DNA of 64,000 nucleotides from Mortierella alpina (GCA_029449245.1 JANATF010000014.1:872501-936500); one strand, 5' to 3'. Positions 31,554 through 43,283 are shown, numbered from the stretch's first letter. Program-made: numbers and translations. Notes: generated from the letters alone by a model not told the origin.

Positions 31554-34405
31554 CTAAATAGGACGACCGGCTCCTCCGCGCATGCCCTTCTTGTTCTCGG
31601 CGACCACCGTCTTGACATACTCATCCACTCCACCCTCAAGCCGGTTCAGCTTGCCATTCTTGACTCGATACACGACTCCAGCCTCCTCCTGAGCCCTCAG
31701 CATGCTGTCCTCATCGTCCTCATCTTCCTCGTCCTCGTCATCATCCTCACAGACCGCCTTGACAAAGTAAGCGTCGTGAGATACCAGCACGACAGCGCCT
31801 GAAAACTCCTTGAGCGCTACAATGAGACCCTGAATCGTCGCCATGTCCAAGTGATTCGTGATCTCGTCCAGCAACAGCACCTGTGGTCCTCCATGGACAC
31901 AGATCGCCAACGCCACGCGAGCCTTTTGACCTCCAGACAGCGTCGACATGGGCAAGAGCGCCGTTGGACCAGCAATGCCAAACGATCCAAGATACTTGCG
32001 TGCCATCGGCTGCGTCTTGTACTCCTCCGGGAACGTGTCCATGAGGTATGTCATAGCCGACTTTGTGGCCTGTCCGTCCAGCTGGTCGACATTGTGCTGT
32101 GAAAAGTATCCGATTCTAACCAAGGAGGAAAACTTCTCGACGGTGCCACTGGTAGGCAGCGCCTCGCCCGAGAGCAGAGACATGAGTGTGGACTTGCCGC
32201 ATCCGTTGGGTCCAAGCAGCGCAATCCTCGACGAGTGATGGAGAGAGAGGCTGACGTTCTGGATCACGGGCTTGGATGACGCGGGTGCACCGGGATAGGA
32301 GAACGTGACATTGTTGAGAGAGAGAAGCGTCGTGGGATTGCCGCGCAGCTCCTTAGGGGTCGGCAGCGGAATCGTCACAGCCGGCTCTGGGACTTCCCTC
32401 TCGACTTTGACTCCCATGTTCAAGTGAAATCCAGCGTAGTAAGACTGCTTGAAGCGGTGGCCACTCTCCGTCTTGTTATGACCTGCAAGTCTCTCCAATT
32501 TCTAGGCGAGGATATTTATGCAAGCAAGAATTGGTCAGTCTCTTACGCCACCATCATAGCTATAGCAAGGTATGGTGGACTGGATGAAAAGTCATATCGC
32601 AAGAAAGGAATTACCTTTTGTCGAGAGGCAATGACAGCACCACGCTTATCGTCACCAGTCTTGTTCATAATGGCTCTCTGCTTGTTGATGGTGTCTTGAG
32701 CATGCTTCCGCTTCTTTTCCAGGGCAGCGCTGATCCGATCCTTCATCTTGGCTTTGTCCTCCATCTTCATCTCGTACTCGTCATAGTTGCCAGGAAAGTA
32801 GTCGAGCTTGTGGTCGCGGAGACGGATGATTTCCTGCGTAACTGCATTCAAGAAGCTGCGATCGTGCGAAACAACCACAATAGTCTGGTTCTCGTCCAGG
32901 TTTTGAAGCAGGTAGTTCTGCAGCCAGATGATAGCCGGCAAGTCCAAATGGCTACACAACAACAAAAAGCGACATGTTAAGAGATGCGGACAAAACAAAA
33001 CGAGTAGCACAAGCATCGAGAATAAAAACAGACATCATAGGACGACTTACTTGGTCGGCTCATCAAGTAGGAGCAAGTCGGGCTTTAAGAACAGAGCCTG
33101 AGCAAGAGCAATCCTCATCTTCCATCCTCCCGAGAACTTCTTGATTGGCAAATCTTGGTTCGCAGGCGTAAATCCCAGACCCCTCAGCAACTCACGCGCT
33201 CTAGCCTCCGCAGATTCAGCCTCGATCTGCTGCAATTTGTTGTAAACGGACTCGAGCATCTCATGCGCCTGATTGAGAATGTCCAAGGGCGGTTCAACGC
33301 CCTCGATCGGGATGGCCTCGAACGCCTCTTGAGCTGCCTTTTCCTCGGCCTCAGCCACCAGTAGTTCCTCACGAGCCTCTGCTCCGCGCTTGCCACTCCT
33401 GCGAGTCGCCAGCTTTTGTTGGGCTGCCAGTCTGACCTTCATCCGCTCCCACTCCAGCTTCTTGATACTCTTGACCAGTTGTCTCGGAAACTTGTTGATC
33501 GCCTGCTGCAACAGGTTAGACTCGCTCAAGAGCAGAGTCCTTTCCGTGTCAGCCTTGAGCACTGTTTCGACGACCGTCTGCTCATCTGGCGTCTCTGAGG
33601 GGAGCTGCTCGATGTACAAAGTCCTGAGATTGAGAGGGAACCCGATCAGCTGGCCGTACCCGATGGCTTTGAGCAGAGTCGATTTCCCTGTTCCGTTGCG
33701 ACCGATGAGTCCATACATGGTGCCGGATTTGAACCAGAGACGGGTGTCCTTGAGTAAAGGTTGGCCGCCAATGTTGATATTGACTTGCTTGAGGTCGACC
33801 TCCTTGGACAGAGTTTCTATGGTCTCCTCGTGGAATCGCGACTGCTGCGAGAAGGCTTCGACAAATGCATCCTCGCCCATAAAGGCCTCTCTGCCGATCA
33901 CCGGCGAAGCCCCTCCTGCTCCGTTGGACACTACTGACGAGGATGTTCCGGGCGATGAAGAGGTCGAGGATGACTTTGCAGCAAGCTTTTTGGCGGCCTT
34001 GGAAAGCTTGACCGGTTTCGATTTGACTGGCTTTTTGGACTGGGGAGACGCACTGCCTGTCTTTTTGTCGTCTGATCCACTGGAGTCGCTCTCAGTCTCG
34101 CCATTCTCCTGGACCTTGTCAGCAATGGTGATCTTGGTGAGACCAGCGTGGACCTTGGCAAGATGCTCGCCAGTCGCGTCGGTGTTGGTAGTGGACGAAA
34201 ACTGATCCTGGAGCGAGGCGTAGAAGGCATCGAGGGCACTGTCGTCGACTCCAGCGTCGACGAGAAAGTGCTCGGTGTCGTCGCGCAGGGCCGAGACATC
34301 TGCAAAGGACTGGCCGTCGACGATGGAGGTGAGGTAGTCTTGGATGTCGGCGTCGAACGTGACGCCTCCAGGCAGCCTTGCTATGAATGTCGTTGCGCTG
34401 ACCAT
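31554..34405 (-). CDS. ABC-F ATPase, GCN20/ABCF3-like, copy 2
   Basis: Intact paralogue of the gene at 27279-30129. Exons are 34405-33051, 32951-32615 and 32501-31554, each exactly the same length as in copy 1, giving 879 residues. All nucleotide-binding motifs are kept: GRNGTGKST, FSGGWKMRIALAQAL and DEPTNHLD in cassette 1, GPNGCGKST, LSGGQKARVALA and DEITNHLD in cassette 2. Differences from copy 1 cluster in residues 14-53 (for example GGVTFDAD for GVATLDAD) and in the linker at 585-605 before cassette 2. Residues about 60-450 are almost invariant, with one change at 114-115 and one at 219. Both copies look functional, with no stop or frameshift. Whether they are expressed differently cannot be told; their upstream regions are similar. 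Confidence 0.92.
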
Positions 34406-34738
34406 CTGGAGCTTAGGATGAAGAGAGAGTGAGCGGGAGAATGCGGGCCGATGGGGGAAGAGCGACGATGCTGGATGGATTGCCTGCTTGATGCTAAAAG
34501 TGGGTGTCTGTGTGCTCTTGGGGCTTCTTATGCGTGTATGCGTGTATGCGTGTGTATGCAGCGTACAGATAAAAGTAAAGAAGAGGCGACAGAGGCTGTG
34601 TCGGTGTTTTATGGCGCGCTGTGGATCTCACGGGAAAACAAAAGAGCAGTCCCCCGCAGCCAGGAGTTTCTCCAACGGCTCCACTCCCGCAGCAAATTAG
34701 TCTGATGGTACTGTATTTTGTATACTGCAAAGCGTGGT
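34406..34738 (-). promoter_or_regulatory. Promoter region of ABC-F copy 2
   Basis: The 333 bp between the stop of the unknown gene and the ABC-F copy 2 ATG must hold the 3' end of the former and the promoter of the latter. It aligns with 30130-30449. A tgcgtgtatgcgtgtatgcgtgtatgc repeat at about 34530-34558 is expanded relative to copy 1. No other gene is visible. Confidence 0.45.
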
Positions 34739-36593
34739 CTATGCGGCTGTGCTCGCTGGAGAGGCTGTGGCACCACCCTCGCGTATCATGGCGCGGTGCA
34801 CATACGGACTCGGGCACTCGTGGCCGCCCTGGCCTCGGTTGACCACGTTCTGGAACGCAATCAACACCTCTGTTGGCCCACTCTTGTCCTTCGTCGCCAT
34901 GGGCTGCTGCCGCTGCCTCTGCTGCTGCTGCACCGTCGACTCGCCATGCATCTTGATCTCGACATCAACGAACAGCGGATACTAACTCAGTTGCAGGAGG
35001 TCAAAAAAGACGATTTAATAATCACTTTGTCAATGGAGAAACTCTTGGGCTTATCACATAAATGGAGTAACAAACAAAGGAACCGTCTCCTTCCTTACAT
35101 CTTGGTAAAACTCATCGGCACCAAGGTGCACGATCGTCTCGTCATCACAGCAGCTGTCGAGCATAAAGACATGTCCACACCGTATGTGGATGAATGCTTT
35201 AGAGATGCCTGACCAGACCCTCGGATCCGCCCGCAGATGCCGTTCAATGGACTGGACAGAGCTCTGGATGTTGTCTTCCAAAACTGGGATCGATTCTTCA
35301 GCTATCGTGGGCTCGACCAACTTCTTGGTCAGCCAGGATTCTAGTAGCCTGCAGATCACATTGGTCTTTGCATTGCCATGCGAGGCCAAATGAGGAATCT
35401 AAGGGTCCATCCGCAATGGAGAGGGTCCTTCCAGGTCAATAAGTGTCACATCGACTTTTTTCAAGTGAGACTGACATACGAATTACAACAACAATAATAA
35501 TAACCTACAGCGAGAAACCCTCCCCCACGACCGATGCCATCAAAAAAGTAGGTTGAGCGAATGGTCGAGACACTCTTCCAGTAGTCCTCCTCCATCTTTT
35601 TCAAAAAGAACGCATAGCTTTCTCGGTCCTCTTTGGGTTGACTGGGTGACAGATTCGTCGAAAACGTGAACCCTAGTGATGGTACGACACTACTCATGGA
35701 CGCGGATCGCTGCCGTAGGCGTGGTGGTACTGGGCTGGGCGTAGATGTGGGAAGACGCGACTCTCTCTTTTCCTTCGTGCGCTCGTTGCTCGAGTGGTAT
35801 CGGGAAGGACGGATGGCATCGGCATCATCCTCGTCCACATCATCCTCGTCCACATCATCACCGTGGCCAAGATAGGGTGTCAAGGGCGGTGACGGGATAT
35901 TGATTGCTGCAGTTTTGGATTGCTTCAAGTCATATGCATGGGTCCGGACATCAATGCGCGAGGGCCTCAGACCCAAGGCTGACGATGGCCGTGGTGAGGT
36001 AGACTTGCCTTGAATGCTGTTAGACGGATGACTGCACCCTTGATTGAATAAGACCGTACAAACAGGTTAGAGGCTGAAACAGCCAATCAGGTTAATTGAC
36101 TGCAAGGGGCACAGATCTCTCTGCAAATGGTGTCCACAACCACAGGCACTACCCTTCTCTCTTGATATCCCACCCTGGGTACAGTTGGTAAAAAAAAAAA
36201 AATAGGCGCAGAATCGGGTGGTCCGGAAAGCCAACGCGTCTTTCCGAAAGATTACAGACATGTGTTCCTGAGAAAACGAAAATATACTTTTTACATGGTG
36301 ACGGGAACCCTTCTCTGCTGCTCACTCGATCTGTCAAGGCACTCTTGCATATGCATGGAAGATAGGGAGTCAGATAGTGATGAGCGGAGAAAGGAAGTGG
36401 GAGAGAGAAAGGCGAGGAGAGGGGAGGGCAGGGAGAGGATGCGATAGGATGCGGTGTTTACTGCGTGGGTATGTCAACGGGCATACAGAAAGATAACAGT
36501 GATAAAAGGTCGTCTGTTGCTCAACCCTTGAACGGGTTCGTTACCTGAGGCGGGCAGAAGAGGCGTGCTGGTGGCTATTGGAAAGTGAAGCAT
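34739..36593 (-). CDS. Unidentified 373-residue protein, four exons
   Basis: Four exons with canonical GT-AG borders join in phase: 36593-36545 (49 nt), 36038-35509 (530 nt), 35398-35099 (300 nt) and 34981-34739 (243 nt). I do not recognise the family. The N-terminal half is Ser/Pro-rich with an acidic repeat (DEDDVDEDDAD), probably disordered. A conserved-looking core starts near residue 160 (ESYAFFLKKMEEDYWKSVST), then FFDGIGRGGGFLAIPHLASH spans the second junction, and a helical region follows (ICRLLESWLTKKLVEP; RVWSGISKAFIHIRCGHVF). The last exon has YPLFVDVEIKMHG, a Gln-rich run and an Ala/Ser-rich end. The partial duplicate at 30450-30990 shows that exon 3 is retained with few changes, which supports the coding call. 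No signal peptide or membrane segment is visible. Confidence 0.75.
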
Positions 36594-38643
36594 ATTTAGA
36601 GGATGGTGCTTGGCCGCTGTCGTGCAATGGACGTTGTCAAAAAAGGTGGTTGAGGCTGGGCGAATATGTATTAGAGTTTGCGTGCAGAGCTGGCTTTGAA
36701 TAAACGAGGGTGTGTGAAGCACGTCGAAGAGACACAACAGAGAGACGGCAGCGAGAGAGAGAGGACGAGAGAGCGTTGCTGGGGCGATGGCAAGGGCTCA
36801 GCGGGCAGGGTGGTGGCAAGAGGAAGTGGAGCTGGAGGGAAACAAGGACTGCGTGGCTGGTGGTTCGATGGTTTGCTTTAATACTTCTGTGGGCGCTTGA
36901 GCGTATTGGCTCCGTCGACGGACAGAGATAGGGCACAAGCGCGATTACGATATCGGGTGACAGGGGCGATAGCGGACCGTAGCAGGCCCATCGTGGTCGC
37001 GCGACGACACGTAGCCTGCCGTCCCTCCGCTCTCCGTCGTCCATTCTGGGTGGCGTCAAGACGAAACAGGGGAGGGGCAGACGCACACCGACCGACAGAT
37101 ACGCCCTAGTCCACAGTGGTGTGTTGCGCTTGTGCTCCCTTGCAATAGCATGTGGAGAAATTGGCCCACGAAGGCACTAAACAGCGTCATGCCGCTCGTG
37201 CTGCTTGCCTGGTTGCTGCCTACACCGTGTACACTCGCCGAATCCAACATAAGCAAAAGCGCTGTTTTGTTGCTGCACCTGCTGAAATGCTCTTGGTGTT
37301 GCAAGGCGCGCATCATATGCCTCATGCAAAAAGCATCCACGGTGGATCCCTATCTATCATTCAAAGCGTTATCGATTTTGCTTCAGCGACCCCGTCGCAG
37401 TTGAGCGAGTGGTCTCTCTGAGTCCCAATAATAGCCACGGTGATCCAAAAGTGCGCGCAGACATGAAAAGCACCAACTCCGGATCACCGATTGTTATCAT
37501 TCATCGACCTTTCATCCCTGTAAGAGCATTCCTTGCTATCGGATGGTAAGATCCATGGATGCGCGGTGTGCTCAGGGGTCGATAAAGGCCCAAAAACAAT
37601 TGTAAATGCAATTTTGGTTCAAGCGCTCTCTCTCTACTTTAGCGTTTTTGATCATTGTGTTATCGCCCTCATTGCTCGGGCCGGCTCAAAGAATCGATCA
37701 TAAAAGAAAAGAAGGAAAATAAAAAGAGATAATGCACAGTGACATGGCGCTTCCCCTTTCTTCTCGCGTTCTTGATCATGGAGCACATTATGCCAGGGCG
37801 GAAAAAAATGCATGCATTGGCGTCTAGCGCGGCTGTGTGACCACCCCCATACTTGATTACCTGGTGGTCTGACGTGGAAAGAGAAACAGGAGAGTCAAAG
37901 GGAAGACAGATAGGAACAACGCCCCCGCACACTTACTGTCTCTCCCTTTCCCAGTGCATTCTCCAGCAGGGCTCTATGGTTGCTAGTCCCAATGCAACTA
38001 TACACGCGCTCGTCCTAGAAGTCTCGCGACAGTGTTCGCTTGGATACTCCTGAACAAACACCTGTCCCGCTGTCCTCCTCGCTGACGGTAAAGCGTGAAA
38101 TGCTAAAAACAGAGTAGGCAGCCCGATCGGCATATGTTGCTATTTTAGCATGCGATGCGTCGTCAACCAGGCTGCTTATCGTTATCTCCCGTGCCATGCT
38201 TGTACTCACTCGCTCTTTTCCACAGCTGCTGTTCCCTCTAAACACACCCAGGCTTCGCTTCAAGACATCCTCCAGTGCGTAAAGACCACCATCTCTCCCA
38301 ACAACCTACCATGATGCCAGAGCAAATCCTAGTTCCAGAAGCTCGTTGCGGGAATATGGAACCCACGGTTCTGCTTGGATTACCTAGAAAGACAGTGCGA
38401 CTTGGTGCTGACCATCAACATTCACTGCAAAGCAGATGATTATCATGGAGAACACGCACATGCAAAAAAACATCCCGTCTCTCTAACCGTGAGAGCCATT
38501 GATAACAACCAAAGTCTAGTTGTATACAAATGCGACGGACGGCCCCATCATTCGATCGCATGAGCACATATGATGATGTCCAAATTGCTCGCCTCGGTCT
38601 CGCGTATCCCTAAAATACAGCGCTTCAACATAATGAGCTTTTA
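36594..38643. other. Gene-poor spacer between the unknown gene and DPH2
   Basis: This 2.05-kb stretch shows no recognisable protein, RNA gene or transposon. Frames at 37056-37421 on both strands and at 37669-38263 on the minus strand stay open for 80-94 codons but have no motif, no splice-supported extension and ordinary composition. The 36594-36900 part is the likely promoter of the unknown gene. The rest may be an eroded element or simple spacer. Confidence 0.5.
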
Positions 38644-40779
38644 TTAGTACCGTTCTTTTTCGCGGTCTCCATAACCATCCTCGGTTTTGTAGCCTCTTGC
38701 AATGCCAGCACGTCCCTCAGTGGCAAGCTCAACGGGCGTCTCGCCCAACTGAACCTCCAGACCGCGGAACTGCCTCGACTGCAGATACTCCCCTGCTGCA
38801 CTTGACATTAACGTAGCAACACTGGTGTTCTTGTTCCTGACCGTCAAATCCTTGGTTCCTTCGATCAATGCCGACAATTCCTTGGAATCCTCCTGGTTGG
38901 ATGTGTACTTTCTGCTTTGCTTCAACTGTCCTGTCACAAGTGAGAAATGAGGCTTTTCGTCCTCATCACTGTCCTCTTCGTCTTCCCTGTCTGACGCCGC
39001 ATCCAACTGTGCTTGTGAAATCTTGACCTTGTCCACTCCAATTTTGTCGTCGTCGGGGAGCAGCTGTTGAAAGTCCGTCACATAGTCTCCATTCCACTCT
39101 CGAGATTTGCTGAGTGCAATCTCTAGCTCGTAGGGCGTGACGATGGGCCGGTAAAACTCTTTGCTGTCGATCAAGCTGTTCTCGGGACATGCCACATACA
39201 CAAAGCAGTCAATTTCCATGAAGTTGGCCATCTTGGCGACGTTAAGCTTGCCCATGACAAATGTGTAAGCCTTCTTGCCCTTCGACTCGATCAGTGCCTT
39301 CAGATGCTTGATCATGGTCATATATGACGCTAAGGAGGTGAAGGAAAATGATGATTTCGTTGCCCAATGGTTAATGCAAAGGAGAGCGAGGAAGCATGGC
39401 CATGCCAAAGAGTGCCTCTTCTTTGTACACAAATAGCACACGTTGCAGTCAACCTACCAACTCCAAGAGTTCCAACCGCGATACCAATCACGTCAGCATC
39501 CTTGGCCTTTTGAACCAAGAAATACCTCCTCATCAACGCTCTGTTGACCTGAGCAGACTCCAGTCGGCCCTGCTTCTTCTCGGGGTTGTAAGAGTACACC
39601 TCGCACTTACTGTGGGTCATCATAATGTTGGACAGGGTAGGACTCTCGTCACCAACATAGAATAACGCATAGTCCTCGATCTGATCGCCTTCAGGGAGGT
39701 AATACGTCCGCCCGAATCGCCTCCGCTTGTTGCTATCCCGTGTGATCTCAGGCGTCCCCGTCCCCTCAGGCTGTTGTTGAGTCATGGTGGTCGATGTCGC
39801 CGTCTGGCAGCTGGATGGGTTACTGCTGCAACCACTTGCTGAACCCGAAGAGCATGACGCCGAGGGCTCTCCTGAAGAGCCTCCGCAGCTGGAGTCTGCC
39901 CCATTTGCGGTGCTACAGCATGACGCCTCTTTCCTGCAGCATCCACTGCGTGACTCCTGCTCCACATCCGGTCTGGTGAGGACGTATCCGAGATTAGACT
40001 CTGTCTCCACGCGCGACTTGATAATATTGGTATAGTTGTTTCCCGAAACCAGTTTACCCATGAGCTCATCTACGGTACAGCGGAGGGGGGGTTCAGATGA
40101 GATAGGGTCAGCTCAGCCCTCGTTGCACACTAGCGACTGGATACTTCTTCCCGATATGACAACACACTCCGTTCCTTACCTATGCAATGGGAGTAAATGA
40201 CATCGTACATCAAGATGACCTTTTGTGCCTTGTCCTTTGCAAAGAATCCATCAAACACCGACACACAATCCTCAACATCCACGGGTTGCTTCCCAAAGAC
40301 ATAGATCACGGGGAGACGCGATGTCCTATGCTCCATCAAACCAGACTATGCGGTTAGAAGGCGACATCGACGAAGCGACTATACGCATGCATCAATACAG
40401 ATCAAGGAGGAGTCAAGAAGAAAAAGAGAAAAAAAAACTTACGGGCTTTGACAAGAACGCCCGTAGTGAATGATTGCGTCGGCCGAGATGTGCTGCGCTG
40501 CAACTTCGTCCACACAGCAGCTTGAAAGCGAAAGAATGATCCAAAAAAAAGTTGGTTTTAGTCCGTGTGTCGTTTTGAGTTTATGCTTGGGAAGATCCTT
40601 TTAGCTCTTTGACAGACTCCTTACCTTCCGTATGAGGTATCGGCAAGAATGAAAACGGCACTCCCGGTCTGATCCCTGATCAACTGTGCTACAAGTCCAG
40701 AGTCCCGCAGCAGTTCGTCAGGGAACTGCAGAGCGATCTATGTGCAAGACAAGTAGCCTAACAGTTAGTCCTCGGCTCT

Positions 40780-40810
<31 letters not shown>

Positions 40811-41034
40811 TACAGCGATCCTGCTGCTGATAGTGCGACTCGATGCCTCACCCTCTTGTATCCTCGCTCCTTAATAAGGCTGACGGTGCGTCCTATTTCA
40901 TAAATGTCCGAGCAGGCATTGATCTTGTCGAGTGCCTCGGATGCCAGGTGGCTGTGATGCACCTCGATCTGGCGCGCAATGACAGCCGAGCCGTCGTCTG
41001 CGAAATTGGAAGGGCCCGAGAGCGAGTTGGACAT
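38644..41034 (-). CDS. DPH2: Diphthamide biosynthesis protein 2
   Basis: Dph2 is the partner of Dph1 in the radical-SAM iron-sulfur complex that adds 3-amino-3-carboxypropyl to the histidine of elongation factor 2, the first step of diphthamide synthesis. Exon 1 starts [20 protein letters not shown] and contains [21 protein letters not shown] later exon (about 40440-40520) gives [20 protein letters not shown], typical of the family. Then come [60 protein letters not shown] and [40 protein letters not shown]. The C-terminus is the conserved [17 protein letters not shown]. An insertion of about 50 residues at 39820-39960 is extremely rich in Cys and Ser and lies before the conserved FGRTYYLP segment. 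The start lies 216 bp from the divergent uS12m gene. Estimated length is about 560 residues. Confidence 0.94.
40779..40807 (+). repeat. (GA)n microsatellite in a DPH2 intron
   Basis: About 14 GA units occur in the first intron of DPH2, next to its acceptor side on the minus strand, where it reads as a (CT)n polypyrimidine run. Confidence 0.8.
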
Positions 41035-41250
41035 GAGTGGGGGGGCGAGTGTATCCTTGCGAGGAGGGGACAGAAGGAATTAAAGAAAAGCAGAGTCTGC
41101 TTGCAAAGCCCATGCGCCTGTTGAAGTACAAGCGCCAGAGTAGCAGTCCGGGCTCAAGCCACCCGGACAGAGAGCACCAACATAACAAGCCCTTCCCACC
41201 CCTGCCTCCTTGCCTGTCTGTCGCTCCGCTCCATCCATCACACTTCAGCC
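41035..41250. promoter_or_regulatory. Divergent DPH2 / uS12m promoter
   Basis: A 216-bp space between two start codons serves both a translation-factor-modifying enzyme and a mitochondrial ribosomal protein. No TATA box is evident. The plus-strand side just before the uS12m ATG is C/T-rich (ctgtctgtcgctccgctcc). Confidence 0.5.
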
Positions 41251-41781
41251 ATGTTCAACCTGCGATCCCTCATGGCTGCATTGCCTGCACCAGCAGCCGC
41301 CCTCAGGACCCCATTAGCCGCCGCTGCACGATTCTCTCCATCCTCATCCATCGCCTCGCCCGCCCTCACCGCCCTCCACAATCACCAGCAAATCCGATCC
41401 ATGGCCTCGCTCAACCAGGTCATGCGCGGATGCCGCAAGTCCTTCAAGAAGGACTCCAAATCCCCAGCCCTCGACGCCTGCTTCCAAAAGAAGGGTGTCT
41501 GTGTCCGTGTCTTCACCCAGAAGCCTCGTAAGCCCAACTCGGCCGACCGTAAGGTCGCCCGTGTGAAACTCTCGAACGACAAGGTTGTGAACGCCTATAT
41601 CCCCGGAGAGGGCCACAACTTGCAGGAGCATTCCGTCGTCCTGGTCCGCGGTGGTCGTGTGCCCGATCTTCCCGGAGTCCGTTACCATTTGGTCCGTGGC
41701 GCCATGGATCTGCAAGGTGTGCCCAGCAGACGCACCTCAAGGTCAAAATACGGAACCAAGAAGCCCAAGAAGGCCGAGTAA
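41251..41781 (+). CDS. MRPS12: Mitochondrial small-subunit ribosomal protein uS12m
   Basis: A single uninterrupted exon encodes 176 residues. The first 50 or so residues form an Ala/Ser/Arg-rich, acid-poor leader typical of mitochondrial import. From [20 protein letters not shown] onwards the protein is a clear bacterial-type S12: [60 protein letters not shown] and [20 protein letters not shown]. The conserved PNSA and [13 protein letters not shown] loops at the decoding centre are present, so it should contribute to decoding accuracy in the mitochondrial ribosome. A second in-frame ATG at the start of the mature domain (41401) could be an alternative start, but the leader favours 41251. It is the only intronless small gene among its neighbours. 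Confidence 0.96.
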   Translation: MFNLRSLMAALPAPAAALRTPLAAAARFSPSSSIASPALTALHNHQQIRSMASLNQVMRGCRKSFKKDSKSPALDACFQKKGVCVRVFTQKPRKPNSADRKVARVKLSNDKVVNAYIPGEGHNLQEHSVVLVRGGRVPDLPGVRYHLVRGAMDLQGVPSRRTSRSKYGTKKPKKAE

Positions 41782-42120
41782 GAGAGAGAGCGAGAGAGAA
41801 CGAGAGACACAGCCTGGATTGCAAAATGGACTCTCGGAAGCGACACGTTAAAAGATGACAGGAATAAGAAACACGGAGACTGGACTCGGCGATCAAACAC
41901 CATAGTAGCCGCATTGATGACCAGGAACTAGACATCGTCCAAGACCTCTCTTTTTTTTTGTTTTCGGGAGGTAGAGAAGCAACAGAACCGACCCGATCTG
42001 CATGTAATAAATATAGAGAAATACAGCCTCATTCAGTCCATGGTGCCTTCCACCGCATTCTGGAGGATCTAGCTTTCTGGAAAACATCGGGCGTCGTTTA
42101 TTTTAAGCGCCTCGCATTGA
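41782..42120. other. Convergent 3' flanks of uS12m and VPS28
   Basis: These 339 bp between two stop codons contain no recognisable gene. A GA-rich run (agagagagagcgagagag) follows the uS12m stop at about 41781. The rest is ordinary 3' untranslated sequence. Confidence 0.5.
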
Positions 42121-43283
42121 TCACTGACTGTCGAGCCATCCACGGAATGAAGTGTAGTTGCTCTCTAGATCGAATTCCAGCTGCCTCTTCTCATCCGGGC
42201 CCAATTCCTCGCTCGCCCTCATGTTGTTGAGTTTGATCAGCCTGAAAAGGAGCAAGCGATATCGAGGCAATGTTAAACTTTTTTTTTTGTCACTCGAGAT
42301 GTGTCTAGCGCAAACAAATCTACCATTTTGAACAAAGACTTACCACTCGCGCACTTTGGCTCGTCCTTCAAAATCCGCAGGCAATGATCTGACATTGTTC
42401 AAACTCTGGATCAAGTCAGCCAGTAGCGGATGAAGTGCGTCCACCGCCGTCATTCCCAGCTTGAGCGTATCCATAACCGTAATGTAGTTCTACAGCAAAC
42501 AGCAATCATTAGTTTAGAAAAGCCATGGCAAACGAGTTAGAAAGCACCCGTTTTCAATCCGCAGCTTCGCCATGCATACCTCAACCGTCTCGGCAACATA
42601 TTTCGCTGTTCTATGGCCGTTCAGCTCATCGGATGCTCCATTGTCTCCAAACTCGACTGTAGCCGGTACTCCAATCTTGAGCCTCTTGGCCGCTGCTGGA
42701 CAATCCAAGTTATATTCCTTCATGAACTTTTCCAAGTCCGGTACCACATCGCCCAGCAAACTTGACGCTGTCCTGAACTGTGCAATCAGCTGCCGGCATG
42801 CTGGTGTATATCTAACCCAAATGGAAAAGAGTACAGTGAAAAACGGGGTAAGAAAAACTATCGGAGGGAAGTACCATGGACAGGACGGAGATCCCAAAGT
42901 GGTAGCAGGAGGGCCCGAGAAAGGTTCCTTACTCTGTGTGAGTGATGGCGCTTCGGATATATGCCATTTCCAGATGCTCCAATACCACGACGATCGAGTA
43001 CAGATCTGCCATGTTGTCCATCTGAGCTCGTTCACGGTTGTTTGTCGTTAGTTTGATTTCCTCGTCAACGTTGATGGTCGGAGCGGCTAAGGACCACAAG
43101 AGTAATTCAAGAGTTAGCCACTGTTTAGCCATACTGCCAGACTGGAGCATGCACAATGACTCCACTTGTCATACTTCGACTGCTGTTTGATGCGCCTCCG
43201 AATGGCGCGCCCGAGAATGAAGTCCCTGGAGATGACGAGCCATTGACGGATGCCAAGTACTGCTGTGTTGAGCTAAACGACAT
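42121..43283 (-). CDS. VPS28: ESCRT-I subunit Vps28
   Basis: Vps28 links ESCRT-I to ESCRT-II in multivesicular-body sorting. The start ATG at 43283 opens a Ser/Gly-rich leader (MSFSSTQQYLASVNGSSSPG). The next exon carries the core entry (VDEEIKLTTNNRERAQMDNM, ADLYSIVVVLEHLEMAYIRS). Then YTPACRQLIAQFRTASSLLG and EKFMKEYNLDCPAAAKRLKI match the Vps28 core, followed by HRTAKYVAETVEVCMAKLRI. The C-terminal four-helix domain reads NYITVMDTLKLGMTAVDALH, SLNNVRSLPADFEGRAKVRE and FDLESNYTSFRGWLDSQ before the stop at 42121. The family motif LDCPAA and the final FDLE..Y helix are present. About five introns are visible and the protein is about 250 residues. It converges on uS12m and diverges from the Pro/Gln-rich gene. 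Confidence 0.94.

Larger units (their letters stand above)
30998..35410. repeat. Tandem duplication, unit 2 (about 4.4 kb)
   Basis: Right copy of the direct duplication. It holds the same left flank, ABC-F copy 2, promoter and the last two exons of the unknown gene, which continues intact beyond the unit into single-copy DNA (35410-36593). Because only this copy joins a complete gene, the ancestral arrangement was probably unit 2, with unit 1 the derived copy. The statement on direction is an inference. Confidence 0.88.

Noticed and set aside
37056-37421. Overlapping 90-codon frames on both strands
   Set aside because: No motif, no splice-supported extension and no sign of conservation.
36594-38643. 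Transposon or retroelement relic in the gene-poor spacer
   Set aside because: No terminal repeats, target-site duplication or reverse transcriptase/transposase motif could be seen on either strand.
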